Of a stretch of DNA of 64,000 nt, positions 1 to 10,273 are shown one piece after another (within the stretch, counting starts at the first letter, position 1; each line of letters opens with the position of its first letter). Below the pieces are notes generated by a model. That model saw nothing but the letters and a program-made list of their open reading frames with translations, ran no database searches and had not been told where the DNA came from. Origin of the DNA: Euonymus europaeus (lineage: Eukaryota > Streptophyta > Magnoliopsida > Celastrales > Celastraceae). The stretch covers positions 16,290,022 to 16,354,021 of the forward strand of contig OY756967.1 of NCBI GenBank assembly GCA_963580455.1, written 5' to 3'. A program made the translations under genes and the position numbers.

Positions 1-240
1 AAATTGAAAGCATTCAATTAATGAAATTGGTTTTGGGTTTATTAAGACTTAGATACAAGTAATGTTGGTTAGAGGGTCTTCAATATTTAACGATAAATGC
101 TTAAGATACGATACACCAGTTAATATGAATTAATGTTCCCCTTTGGGCTTGGCCTTATTGTCATCCTAGATTTACACTCTAAATCTATCCAACATAACAA
201 CAACATACTTGTTTTAGAGACACCCAACCCACAACTATCA
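1..240. repeat. Dispersed repeat, copy 1 (LTR-like, non-coding)
   Basis: This stretch aligns by eye with 5318-5555: both run from an AAAGCATTCRATTAATGAAATTGG block through CGATACACCA and TTAATGTTCCCCTTT to CATAACAAYAACATA, with scattered substitutions and small indels. No credible protein is present. I infer that both are pieces of the non-coding part of one LTR element family. Copy 1 starts at or before the window edge, so its true left end is unknown. Confidence 0.7.
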
Positions 241-900
241 AGAAATCAAAAGAAGAACACCATAACAATGGGTTCCATGGCATATATTGAGCAATCAAGA
301 TTCAGATCTACCATTTTAGGATCAGGAACCAAAGATAAAAAAAAAAAAAAAAAAAAACTACTCACACAACATCATATCAATAAACATAATCATATATATG
401 AAGATCAAAATTATTACAAAGATTCAAGAAGAAAAGCTGGAGAAATTTTAAAGAGAGAACCAGAGCAAAAACCTTCAAGAACTGCCACCTTCGTCCAAAA
501 TCCAAGATACCCCAAACAATACCTCTCAACTAGGGTTTTACCCTCTCCCTACATGTCAAAAACCCATCCTATCCTTACAATACATTTTCTCATTGGTTAA
601 AAATTTGATTTGCCCAAAATGGCCTCAAAAATCTGATTTCCGAAATGCAGAGTCGAGACAGGTGTCTGAACGAAAAACAGTGTTGTCCGAACACATTTTG
701 AATTTGCCTCCTCCCAAGTGTAATCCGTCCGGATGGCCAATATTGGTGTCCCCCGGAAGGTATAATGAGGCGTCCTGACGGACCACAAGGAAATGTCTCT
801 GCCTTTGTTTCTTCGTAAATCGTCCGGACGTATCCTTTTTGTATCCGGATGGACCTTCTTAAATTGATGCAATACCTCCTCTTTCTCCCTTCAAGTGTTC
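241..900. other. LTR-like non-coding stretch with CGTCCGGACG palindromes
   Basis: No convincing gene. The long reading frame over 133-600 is low-complexity and contains a poly-A run near 338-356. Around 600-860 there are several CCGGA-type motifs, including the palindrome CGTCCGGACG at 821-830 and related forms near 725 and 845. Such motifs are common in plant LTR leaders, which is an inference from general familiarity. It probably continues the repeat at 1-240. Confidence 0.4.
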
Positions 901-1558
901 CAATGCCTCTTCTAATTATTTAACTCCATCTAAGCTATTTTCTGCAAGATTCAATGGAGACATGGTAAGAAACTAAACAAGTTAAATGCATTTTTAAGGT
1001 CCTAAATACTTCATAATTCTATTATGAGATTCCCAATTATGACTTATTATCACACCCCCAACCTAAATGTTGTTGTCTGTAGCAATGCAAACAATAAATT
1101 AAATTAATTTTATTTATTTTTTTTATCGTCAACTTTGCGAATCTTGTTATGTACATGAGAAATTGATCACTGTTAAGCATAACGATAATTTTATTCAATA
1201 GGAAATTCAAGTCACAACTCAGAAGGTATATGTAGAAAATAAAGTAGCTAGTGCATATTCTAATTGATCATTCCTGACTATGAAGATTCCACAAATGATC
1301 AATGAGATCACGTTGTAGTTGAGAGTGAGCTTCTCTATCTCTTATAAGATGGTGACGTTGAATGAAGCTTAGAACTTCAGTTATGTAATTTGACACTTCT
1401 ACAAAAGGAGGACTGTCATTAATTTGTTTATATACATAAATATCAACTTATTTATATGAATCCTTATATGAATCTCTCATCTTCGACTATCATATTATGG
1501 AATATGATACACACCATCATGATGTCGTCAAGTGTATAAGTGTGAAGGAATTGTGCAG
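901..1558. other. Spacer, no feature recognised
   Basis: AT-rich sequence without a credible reading frame on either strand. Its last bases, TTGTGCAG at 1551-1558, could be a splice acceptor for the RING coding segment that follows, but no upstream exon was recognised. Confidence 0.5.
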
Positions 1559-2240
1559 GAGCTCCTGACGCCACATCTGTTTGGTTGTTAGAGTTTCATG
1601 CTACTGCACATAGAGATTCCCATCCATATAGCAGTGCTGAGTTTGCAGATGTTTCTGTGGCATTTGAATGTGAAGTTCCGGGCCAAACCTTTACCCCATC
1701 AAATGGTTTTAGATGTGGACTATGTGAAATATTTCTTTCACAGAGATCTCCCTGGGGATCTCGTCAGATGGTGAGAAGTGGAGACATGCCAGTTGCTGGG
1801 GTTCTATCGTGCCGTCATGTTGTTCATGCAGAATGTTTAGAGCAGATAACACCAAAAACTTGCAGGAATGATCCTCCTTGTCCGCTCTGTGTCAGATTGG
1901 AGGAGAACTCCCTTGACGAGTGCTTATTTTCTAGGTTGAGGAATAGTTTCCCAAAACTAAGGCTATTTGGTGAAGCTGGTCCATCAAAACGTTAGGGATG
2001 TACGCATATGGGAGCCTGCGAGGAAGGAGCATTGCGTGCTCCTCCTCCAAGCAGTACCACATTGTTACTTAACCGCAACCGTATGAGGAAGGGCTGTCAT
2101 TGAAAAGTAATTCAAGCAAAGAAGTCTCTGGTAGTTGAAGAAAAATCGCCCATACGCTCTGCAGCAGGTCAATGGAAACTGGAAAGTCTGGTTGATCAGA
2201 GCCCACTTGGCAGTACGGGTCGATGTTAATTGTAGATGGA
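1559..2240 (+). pseudogene. RING-H2 zinc finger (E3 ubiquitin ligase-like) gene fragment
   Basis: An open frame runs from the in-frame stop at 1543-1545 to TAG at 1993-1995 and has no good ATG at its head. A possible acceptor AG ends at 1558, so it may be an internal or last exon. The peptide holds a complete RING-H2 pattern: CGLC, about 28 residues, LSCRHVVHAEC, 14 residues, CPLC. In this family the domain binds two zinc ions and recruits an E2 ubiquitin-conjugating enzyme. Downstream to about 2240 there are coding-like pieces in shifting frames (for example LLLNRNRMRK near 2060-2090), broken by stops and frame changes. I read this as a decayed 3' end and call the whole a pseudogene fragment. 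A spliced functional gene with distant exons cannot be excluded. The surroundings are repeats. Confidence 0.6.
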
Positions 2241-2799
2241 ATACTTTTACAAGTTCAAATATTGCATCAGCTTTAATGTTAATTTGCTGATTGATTGAAT
2301 GTTTCAAAAGGGATCAGTAGATTCAGTCATGTCATTTGCAGATGGGGAAGGTGTCAGGACATTTGATCTTACCTTCATATTCAGTATGCAATCTGGGTGG
2401 CATGGGGTGTTGAATGACCCATAAACTGATGGAAGGCTTGGAGTTTGGACAGTTTATTTGAACTTTGTGTGCCAGGTCTTCCAAATCTTGACATGCTGTG
2501 TGCTTGGAGGATATTATACTTCTTTTTAGGGATAATTGCAAGCCGGTACCAAATATAAGACTTATTAAGCATTAAGTTTAGTCAAAATTCTTATCTTGAT
2601 TCCAGCCCACTAATTCCTGTTGTTTTGACGTTTTGACCGCCGGACTTTCATTTTTTTTCAAAAAGTGACAGCGACTAATTTTAAAAAGTTGTTTTGACTG
2701 CTTGACTTTCCTTCTCTCTTTTTTCGTTTTTATTTCTTTTGTTGACAAATAAATATAAGAACAAAAACAAACAAACAAACAAAATATGATCCTTATTCA
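2241..2799. other. Spacer, no feature recognised
   Basis: Sequence beyond the eroded RING fragment. Minus-strand open frames here have no recognisable domain and unlikely composition. It ends in short AAAC runs (about 2760-2782) just before the telomere-motif array. Confidence 0.4.
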
Positions 2800-3096
2800 T
2801 TTGTGTTATCTAAAGGGAACGAATTCGCTAAACCTTAACGGGCTCTGTATCGGATTTTCATGTTATAACCTAAACAATAAGTGTTAAACCCTAAGAGAAA
2901 CGGATTCGCTAAACCCTAACGGGCTCGTGTATCGGATTTTCATGTTGTAACCTAAACAATAAGTGTTAAACCCTAAGGGGAACGGATTCGCTAAACCCTA
3001 ACGGGCTCGTGTATTGGATTTTCATGTTGTAACCTAAACAATAAGTGTTAAACCCTAAGGGGAACGAATTCGCTAAACCCTAACGGGCTCGTGTAT
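2800..3096. repeat. Tandem repeat, about 82-bp unit with telomere-like motifs
   Basis: Units begin at 2821 (81 bp), 2902 (82 bp), 2984 (82 bp) and 3066 (31 bp partial). A degraded tail of an earlier unit lies at about 2800-2820. Every full unit has a GATTCGCTAAACCCTAAC-type block (eroded in the first) and a GTTAAACCCTAAG block, so the plant telomere heptamer CCCTAAA occurs twice per 82 bp in a larger unit. The copies are almost identical, which suggests recent amplification. It is an interstitial minisatellite, not a true telomere. Confidence 0.9.
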
Positions 3097-3392
3097 GCTC
3101 AGTATACTTGGTTTCCATATACGATAATGAAATAATTTTCATATTTTAAAAGGCACTTATGTAATTTAACCAATAAAAGAAACTTAATTACAAAAAAAAA
3201 AAACTTAAAAACTAGACTTAATTACAAATAAATTTAAATGAGTGGTCTTATATAATTTTTGCCTTTTTCATATTTTGAAGGGCAAATATGTAATTCACTC
3301 AATAAATAATTCACTTAATTACAAAAAAGCCTAAAACTAGACATAATTACAAATAAGATGAGATGGGTGACTTTAACCTTTTTTTTTTGATA

Positions 3393-3697
3393 CACAGGAA
3401 GTACAGTGACAGAACACTTCATTACCTAAAACCGATAATTCTAGGTAACACGGAATCCCATATATACTACCCACACACCTTAATCCCAAGCGATGTGGGA
3501 TTGAAGGCACGCAAACAGTACACCGAATCCACGTTGCACCACACACACCCTGAACACACGCACGCACGCACACGTACACTTGTTTTTTTTATAAACAAGA
3601 AGTACAGTGACGGAACACGTCATTACCTAAAACCGGTAATTCTAGGTAACGCGGAATCTCATATATACTACTCACACACCTTAATCCCAAGTGATGT
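3393..3697. repeat. Direct repeat pair, about 100 bp, roughly 200 bp apart
   Basis: The block GAAGTACAGTGACRGAACAC with its following sequence to CCCAAGYGATGTGGG occurs at about 3399-3498 and again at about 3598-3697, with only a few differences. A GGGTGACTTTAACCTT motif also occurs beside both (3365 and 3699). The piece between them is CA-rich. It may be a duplicated module of a non-autonomous element; open frames across it are by-products. Confidence 0.8.
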
Positions 3698-3777
3698 GGG
3701 TGACTTTAACCTTAATAAGTTCCCCAAAATAGACTTATCTACAATTTTACTTTCTTTTTAATAGATAAACTGGGCCT

Positions 3778-5317
3778 TTTCAAAATGGGCCTAAAGAAGT
3801 GTGACAGTCTCCATATATAGTTGTATTCTGATTACAGTTCCAGGTCTGACCCAGTAACAACAATTTATTTATTGAAAAAGAAATCATGTGGGAAGGAAAA
3901 ATCTTTTCCAACTGGTTGAAAGAGAAACTAGAGATGAGGAGTGGCATGTGAGGGACATAAGTTGAAGACAGTTGTTCAGAGATACTCAAATATGAAAAAA
4001 CATATTGGCCTTGAAACAAGTTAACCTTAATATCTATCAAGATTGTCATCTAAGGACATGCATGTTGGCAGTGAAAGGTTCACCTCACTTCAGTGCACCA
4101 GTAGCTATCAACCCCTATCAATTCCCCCACAACTAATTTCTCTTTCATTTAAATGAGAAAATGGTCCATGGGCCAATTTCCCTAGCCACTCAACATGTTT
4201 CGGGCTTGTATTAGGGGACCACAACCAACATTCATTTGCATTGTGCCGTGGTGTTGTTGGCCCAGACATGTGTAGGACCATGACAATTTGCCACGATTAG
4301 GCCCTCTTTGGATCATTAAACAGTAAACCCATGTTCAAGCAATTGTCATTTTCTATCAATTTGACACTGCTGCACCACATGCTTCACTCAATTTTATTCT
4401 TTTAAGACGTGATTTTTTTTCTGTAGTCACTATCTACTACTAGTTTGCATTGATTACTCTCCTCCATTACCCAAGAAATATTGTGGGATTTGCGATGTGG
4501 ACATCAGTCTGGGTAGCATGTGATGTTTAGGACAATGGTTTGATGAAAAGCTAGCCCACCATTTCAAGAAAAAGTGTCAATTAGGTTATCATAAAGGAAG
4601 TGGGGGATATTGGTTTGATTTTTATGTATGGTAGTCCAGGGGTTACTCTCTTATTAATCACTAAGAGGTCATCACTAAGAGGTCATGGGTTTAAGGAGGG
4701 AGGAGAGAGATTTCTCTAAAATAAATGCGTAAGGAAGAGATGGGCCAAAGCCGAGCCCAGAGCATACAATACCCAAGTGTATGAAAAACAATCCCCCACA
4801 TTAACATTTCACAGAGAGCTTTGACAGTTATGTGATAACCGTACTTTTAAGATAAGGGTGATGAAAATGAATTGAAGATGAGCTTAGTAGCAAACTCATG
4901 TCCTTAATTGTCATGAATGCTTGAAAATGAAATAGTTGACAGCTTATAGTTATGTGATAATAGTAGTTTATGGTATTCGTGTTATCATATTGACCTACAC
5001 TTTAATGTGTGTGAACTTACTCCAAGTGTAGGGTATCAATAAGTAGTAAATTTTCGGGAGTCTAGAGTCGAGTCTCAAGAAAGAGAGTGTTTAGGGGTTT
5101 TGAGTGGATGCAAATGGAATGAGAAAATGCAATTCACAACAAATAAAAAATATGAAGCTAAAAAAATAAGCATGAGATCGATAATTTTGATTTTCAATAT
5201 AAACAAACAATGAAAATGGTTTGGTTTCAACAGTTAATTAAAGGCCTCCAGTCCTAATCTATCATGGTATATAATCCACTATCATGCTAACATACACAAA
5301 TTCAATCATGTAAGCAT
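3778..5317. other. Spacer, no gene recognised
   Basis: About 1.5 kb of AT-rich sequence with no plausible coding region. From about 4980 the style (GGGTATCAATAAGTAG, then GAGTCGAGTCTC) resembles non-coding LTR-element sequence leading into the dispersed repeat at 5318, but no ends can be placed. Confidence 0.4.
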
Positions 5318-5555
5318 AATTGAATAGAAAGCATTCGATTAATGAAATTGGACTTAGGTTTTGAAGACTTACGTACAAGTGGTGTTGGTTAGAGGTTTTC
5401 AAGATTTCTGATAAAGAATGCGATACACCAATTAGTATGGATTAATGTTCCCCTTTACGATTGGCCTAATCATCAAATTAGATTTACACTCTAACTCTAT
5501 CCAACATAACAATAACATATTCATTCAGAGACACTCAAGCCACAACTATCAAGAG
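5318..5555. repeat. Dispersed repeat, copy 2
   Basis: Second copy of the sequence at 1-240, same strand, about 5.3 kb away, with roughly 10-15 percent differences by eye. It lies upstream of the gypsy remains and may belong to the LTR or untranslated region of that element. Confidence 0.7.
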
Positions 5556-6720
5556 AAAAGAATGTGATAGGTGGATGACCCACACAATTTGAGTGAAATG
5601 CAAGTGTTTATGAGAGATAATTTAGGATGGACATAGCTTTGTGAAAGGAAATCACCTACAAATGTAATAAAAGCATTCATCAGCACACTTGATCACCTTT
5701 ATATTAAACTCATCACTAGGTACAATGGGTTGTAATGTGGTAAGGGTCAAGGTACGTAGGTTATCTTGGATATAAGTAACGTGTTATAAAGTTAATTTCT
5801 TAAGTTGAGCTTCATACTCATCCATTACCTCTACTCTTTGTACCCCACATACAACTTGCTCATTTGTTTGTTGTCTTTCTTCACACTATGACAACTTTAG
5901 GGCTAGCTTATTCCCCTTTCCCTTTTTTTCCCTTTTTTTTTGTACTTTTCTTCATCTCTTTTCTTTTTTTCATATGATAGAAATTATGCATAGCCCTCAT
6001 TTTGAGGAGCAACTTTCATATATTGTTTGGTTTGGAGCTTCGACTCAACCTTATGACAAGAAGATAGGGATTTGGCTCACTTGGTTCAAATTCTTCGGTT
6101 CTCACAAGTTTTGAATTACAAATGGCCTTTTGGTCATTGAACAAAATATATCTTACAAAAGGACTAGGTTAGGCTCAACATTTTTCCTAGTGAATTTGTT
6201 CAATTCTAGGTTCACGAGCAAGAGATAAATGTCTAAAAATTATACTTCTCAATGACCAATAATAATGTTTCAAAGCTATTGAAGAACACACTTATGGAAT
6301 GATCAATGAAAGAATAAAAGAATAAAATGAATTCCATAATTAATTAATGAAGAATGGCTCAAAGAATATGTGGGTAATGGTAATCTCAAGCAAAAAGGGT
6401 CACAACTTCATCACAGAAGTGCTTCAATCTCAAGAGACTAACTCAACCACACATTTAATATGAAAATGTCTCAATCAAGTCCTTCATGAATTTATCATAG
6501 TCACACTATTCGATCACAAGCACTGATTCGTAAGAAGTTAAGATAATCTATTTAACGCTTGCAAATCCAAACAAGAATGAGAAATGGAAATGCAAAAAGT
6601 GTTATGGATCCCTCAATTCTCTACTCTCCCCAACTTAGGGCCAATCTAATCATTTCCTACTTGACAACAATGGAACTCAATAGATTAAGGAAAAAGATAA
6701 GGATTTTCATAGCATACTCT
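5556..6720. other. Non-coding flank of the gypsy element
   Basis: No open frame of note. T-rich tracts at about 5915-5970 and a long AT-rich tail precede the end of the minus-strand gypsy coding region at 6721. This would be the 3' untranslated/LTR side of that element. LTR borders could not be found by eye. Confidence 0.35.
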
Positions 6721-6927
6721 TCATGATGAGTTGAAATTGAGAACAAGAAACATAATCTGAATTAGTAGACCAACCATAGATCGGAAAATTTTTTGAACCA
6801 TAAAAGGTCTAGTCCATTTGGTACATAACTTTTCGGGAAAGAGATGCCACCGAGAGTTGTAAAGTAACACTTTTTGGCCAACATGGAACACTTTCCTCAC
6901 AATGTGGCTATCATCATACCTATTCAT
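6721..6927 (-). pseudogene. Gypsy integrase C-terminal fragment
   Basis: The 68-residue frame reads HVGQKVLLYNSR, then FPEKLCTKWTRPFMVQKIF. This matches the integrase C-terminal region of Ty3/gypsy elements, where a basic, tryptophan-containing segment follows the catalytic core. It is the last coding piece of the minus-strand gypsy element; its end is degenerate. Confidence 0.7.
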
Positions 6928-6931
6928 CTTG

Positions 6932-7181
6932 AGTTTGGAGATTTTAGCATTTTCAAACGCATCATTCCTAAGTTCTTCAATTTCTTGAAGTTGAAGTTTC
7001 CTATGCCCCCTACTTCATCGGTTGAGTCATTGAGATTGTGAATAGACCAAAAAGCTAGTTTGGAGATTTTAGCATTTTCAAACGCATCATTCCTAAGTTC
7101 TTCAATTTCTTGAAGTTGAAGTTTCCTATGCCCCCTACTTCATCGGTTGAGTCATTGAGGTTGCGAATAGACCAAAAAGCT
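6932..7181. repeat. Tandem duplication, 125 bp x 2
   Basis: The 125-bp unit starting AGTTTGGAGATTTTAGCATT occurs at 6932-7056 and 7057-7181, differing at about two positions (ATTGTG versus GTTGCG). It lies in integrase-derived sequence. Since 125 is not a multiple of three, it shifts the frame and must have arisen after the gene lost function. Confidence 0.95.
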
Positions 7182-7395
7182 ATATGTTCTAACTCAACCG
7201 TCAAATGAAGAACCTTATCATAAACAAGTCTATAGGCTGAAATTCCAATAGAGGTTTCAAAGGTGGTATGATAAGCCTACAAGGCATCCACCAATTTCAA
7301 TGATCAATCTTTGCTGATGGTATTCACCATTTTTTCCGAGATTCATTTTACCTCTTTGTTGGCTAACTCTGACTACACATAATAAACACCTATCA

Positions 7396-7397
7396 AA

Positions 7398-7432
<35 letters not shown>
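7396..7432. repeat. TA microsatellite inside integrase remnant
   Basis: Alternating AT/TA run next to the DFMGPFPSS integrase motif, giving a meaningless Tyr-Ile string in the open frame. The repeat seems to have replaced or expanded within integrase sequence. Confidence 0.9.
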
Positions 7433-7465
7433 TCCAAAGAGCTAGGAAATGGTCCCATAAAATCA

Positions 7466-7591
7466 GTAGCCCAACAATCAAAAATTTCAAGAATGATAAT
7501 TGGATTGAAGGGCATCACGTCATGTTTAGTAGCCCAACAATCAAAAATTTCAAGAATGATAATTGGATTGAAGGGCATCACGTCATGTTTA
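7466..7591. repeat. Perfect tandem duplication, 63 bp x 2
   Basis: The unit beginning GTAGCCCAACAATCAAAAAT occurs at 7466-7528 and 7529-7591 with no difference seen. It is in phase with the integrase frame and doubles a 21-residue segment. Identity of the copies indicates a recent slippage or repair event in an old element. Confidence 0.95.
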
Positions 7592-8099
7592 GTCAAATTT
7601 TCTAGCCTTCGGCACCTATCACATGACACACAGTATGCATGAATGTCTTTATGCAAACAAGGACAATATAAATCACATTAAAGAATTTTAGCAGTGGTCT
7701 TTAAAGAAGATAAATGTCCTCCACAAGCATAGGAATGGCAAAAGGCCATGACACTTTGGAATTCATGGTTAGGGATACACCTCTTAATAATTTGGTCGGG
7801 AAAATATTTAAACAAATAGATGTCATCCAAAAGAAGTTACGCATATTGCGAAGAAATTTGACTCTATCTATTTAGCTCCAATGGGATGACATTGTTTTGA
7901 AAACTAAAAAATTTGCAATATCAGCATATCAAGGAGTCAAACTAGAGGAGATGACATCAACACAAAAGAGTTTTTCATTGGGGAAATTTTCATTGATGGG
8001 AAGGCCATAATCAAGAAGGTCTTACCCAAAAAGTCTAGACAGATGATCAACTACCACATTTTCTACCACTTTCTTATCCTTAATCTCTAAGTCAAATTT

Positions 8100-8417
8100 T
8101 TAAAGGAGAATAATCCATCTCAACAAGCGTGGCTTAGCATCTTCTTTGGAAAGCAAATACTTGAGAGCCGCGTGATCCATGAAAATTATAACTTCAAACC
8201 CGACCAAGTAGGTCCTAAACGTATCAAAGGCAAAAACTATGGCTAGCAACTCTTTTTCGATGGTTGTGGAATTCACTTGAGCTTCATTTAGAATTTTGCT
8301 AGCATAGTATATGGCATTTGGTTGTTTCTCCCTTCTTTTCACTAAAACAACCCCTACCGCAACATCACTCTCGTCACACATGAGTTCAAAGTGCAAAGCC
8401 CAATTCGGTGTTTGCAC
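8100..8417 (-). pseudogene. Gypsy RNase H fragment
   Basis: The 105-residue minus-strand frame carries FELMCDESDVAVGVVL (the first acidic catalytic region of Ty3/gypsy RNase H), NSTTIEKELLAIVFA (the conserved Glu helix) and FMDHAALKYLLSKEDAKPRLLRW. RNase H degrades the RNA strand of the RNA-DNA hybrid during reverse transcription. The frame is open over this part but is bounded by stops, with decayed sequence on both sides. Confidence 0.85.
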
Positions 8418-8639
8418 TATTGGGTCGGTAATGAGGGCTCATTTCAATTGATAAAAGGCTTGTTAGAATGATTTTGTCCATTCAAATGAAACATCTTGGG
8501 CTAGAAGTTTTGACAAAGGCTTAGCTATAGCCCTAAATGAATTAATGAACCACTTATAGAAACCCCGAATGACCCAAAAATGATCGCATATCCTTGACAC
8601 ATCTAAGGAAAAAAAAGTTTTTGGATTAATTCAATTTTT

Positions 8640-9073
8640 TACATGTCTAATTCTATCTCCTTAGAAGATACGATATGCTAGAGCACTATCTCATGAGTGA
8701 AATGATACTTTTTCCAATTAAGCACTATGTTACTTTCCTCACATCTTTTGCAACACTCATCCTAAATGCTCTAAAGATTGGTCATAGATATCTCCATATA
8801 TCGAAAAATCTTCTCAATCATGTCACTAAACATGCTCATCATGCATCTTTGAAAAGTGACTAGAGCATTGCATAAGCCAAAAGGCATGCATCGATATGCA
8901 TAGGTCCCAAAGGTACAAGTTAAACTAATTATATCTTGGTCTTCTAAAGAAATCTCTATTTGGTTGTACCCATCTAAAAAACAATAGTAAGCTCATCCTG
9001 CTATTCTCTGAAGCAATGGTAAAGAAAAATGATCCTTCCTAGTCACCAAGTCAAGTCTACAATAGTCAATGCA
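8640..9073 (-). pseudogene. Gypsy reverse transcriptase, downstream part
   Basis: Reading minus from the insertion border at 9073, the frame gives MCIDYCRLDLVTRKDHF, a stop, AYYCFLDGYN, then near 8890 YAYRCMPFGLCNA and later SNIVLNWKKYHF. These are successive motifs of the Ty3/gypsy RT fingers and palm. The catalytic FMDD-type motif expected near 8790 is degenerate. Several stops and shifts break it. The upstream part of the same RT lies at 10274-10470, on the other side of the 1,190-bp insertion. Confidence 0.8.
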
Positions 9074-10273
9074 CATTCTGATAAGTGCCAGAATATGCAT
9101 TCTTAAAGTGCTAAAATACTACCAAAGCAATGCCAAGAAATTGTGCTTAAAAGCTGAATTTTCAAGATCATTGTACTTAAGATCTTCTTGGATGTTTTAC
9201 AAGTTAAGAGGCAGTAAGAGCTGTCGGAATGAGATTTGATCTTCAGAAAATTTTTAGAGGACACTTCAAGATTTTCAGGAAGTGCTGGTTCACAAAAATC
9301 GGAGTTCGTTTGGGCCTCTAAAGGTTGCCTCGAAGTCATGTTTGGAAATTATATCCGAAGCAGAATTTCTATTTGAAGACCAGACCTTTAGAAGCCCATA
9401 ACTTGAGCTTCTGATGTCCAAATTGAATGATTCAAAAACCCATAATTATCTACACATTTGTATCTACAATATTAGCATGGCATCTGCATCTACAATATTT
9501 CTTCTGAGTGCATATCTATTGTCCAACTCCATGAGAGAAATTCATAGCACAGAAATCCTTCTCTACCCTGTGAGAATATGGAGTTGAGGCTTTTACTTGG
9601 ATAATCTTTTGAGGTTATATGCATTATGGATTGTGGTATGAAGGTTTTGGCTTAGCACACACACACAAGTGTTGAAAGTTGTGACTATACTAATCTGGAT
9701 AGGAATTGTGATCTCTTACATTTTGTTCTAGTATTGTTACTTTTAATATTCAAAGATGCATATACTTTCTGCTCTACTTGTGATAGGTGTCAACGGTTAG
9801 GTAATCTTTCATCTAGGAATCAGATGCCTTTATCACCTATTCTAATAGTTGAAATTTTTGATGTTTGGGGTATTGATTTCATGGGACCTTTTCCTTCATC
9901 TAAAGGTTATTTATATATCTTACTTGCTGTGGATTATGTTTCAAAATGGGTGGAAGCAGTTCCATCCAAGACTAATGATTCTCGAGTTGTTCTCAGATTC
10001 CTTAAAGAAAATATATTTGCAAGATTTGGAACACCCAGGGCGATCATTAGTGATGGAGGGTCCCATTTCAATAATAAACTTTTTGCAGCACTATTGCAAA
10101 AGTACGGAGTCAAACATAAGGTGTCCACGCCATATCATCCGCAGACAAGCGGACAATCATAATAGGCTTCGTTTAGGCCCAGAATGCAGTTACAAGATTA
10201 GTGTGTAAATTGGAAGTTGATGTCATTGATGATACCATTTCCATTCAAAGAATGGACAATCCACCACACATTC
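9074..10273 (+). mobile_element. Truncated LTR-type insertion (9079-10268) with CATTC target duplication
   Basis: The insertion begins TGATAAGTGCC at 9079 and ends CCACCACA at 10268. It is flanked by perfect 5-bp direct repeats CATTC (9074-9078 and 10269-10273) and bounded by TG...CA, the hallmarks of LTR-element integration. Outside it, the minus-strand RT stops at TGW*MC and resumes at MCIDY, so removing the element and one CATTC restores the phase. The left 650 bp look LTR-like. Plus-strand integrase sequence follows at about 9755-10158. The right 100 bp are not recognisably a second LTR, so the copy is internally rearranged. Confidence 0.8.
9755..10158 (+). pseudogene. Ty3/gypsy integrase fragment inside the nested insertion
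   Basis: The plus-strand frame contains [13 protein letters not shown] (CxxC of the zinc-binding domain), [13 protein letters not shown] (first catalytic Asp), [31 protein letters not shown] (second catalytic Asp) and [12 protein letters not shown]. It is cut off just before the catalytic Glu, at an abrupt join near 10158. The frame is open throughout, so it is much younger than the host element. Its strand is opposite to the surrounding gypsy element, which supports independent insertion. Confidence 0.85.

Larger units (their letters stand above)
7182..7656 (-). pseudogene. Gypsy integrase zinc-binding and core fragment
   Basis: Minus-strand frame with CVSCDRCRRLENL (second half of the HHCC zinc-binding domain) and DFMGPFPSS (first catalytic Asp region). 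A 63-bp unit is duplicated in frame, repeating 21 residues that begin TKHDVMPFNP. The frame then runs into a TA microsatellite and resumes in sequence like the late integrase core (about 7270-7190). The rest of the DDE core is missing, so it cannot be active. Confidence 0.8.

Noticed and set aside
133..600. 155-residue open frame near the left edge
   Set aside because: Low-complexity, contains a poly-Lys run from poly-A, has no domain, and overlaps a dispersed LTR-like repeat.
2821..3096. True telomere or telomere-fusion relic
   Set aside because: The CCCTAAA word occurs only twice per 82-bp unit and never in an uninterrupted heptamer run.
3363..3761. 132-residue plus-strand frame
   Set aside because: It is produced by translating the two direct repeat blocks; the repeated peptide is a by-product.
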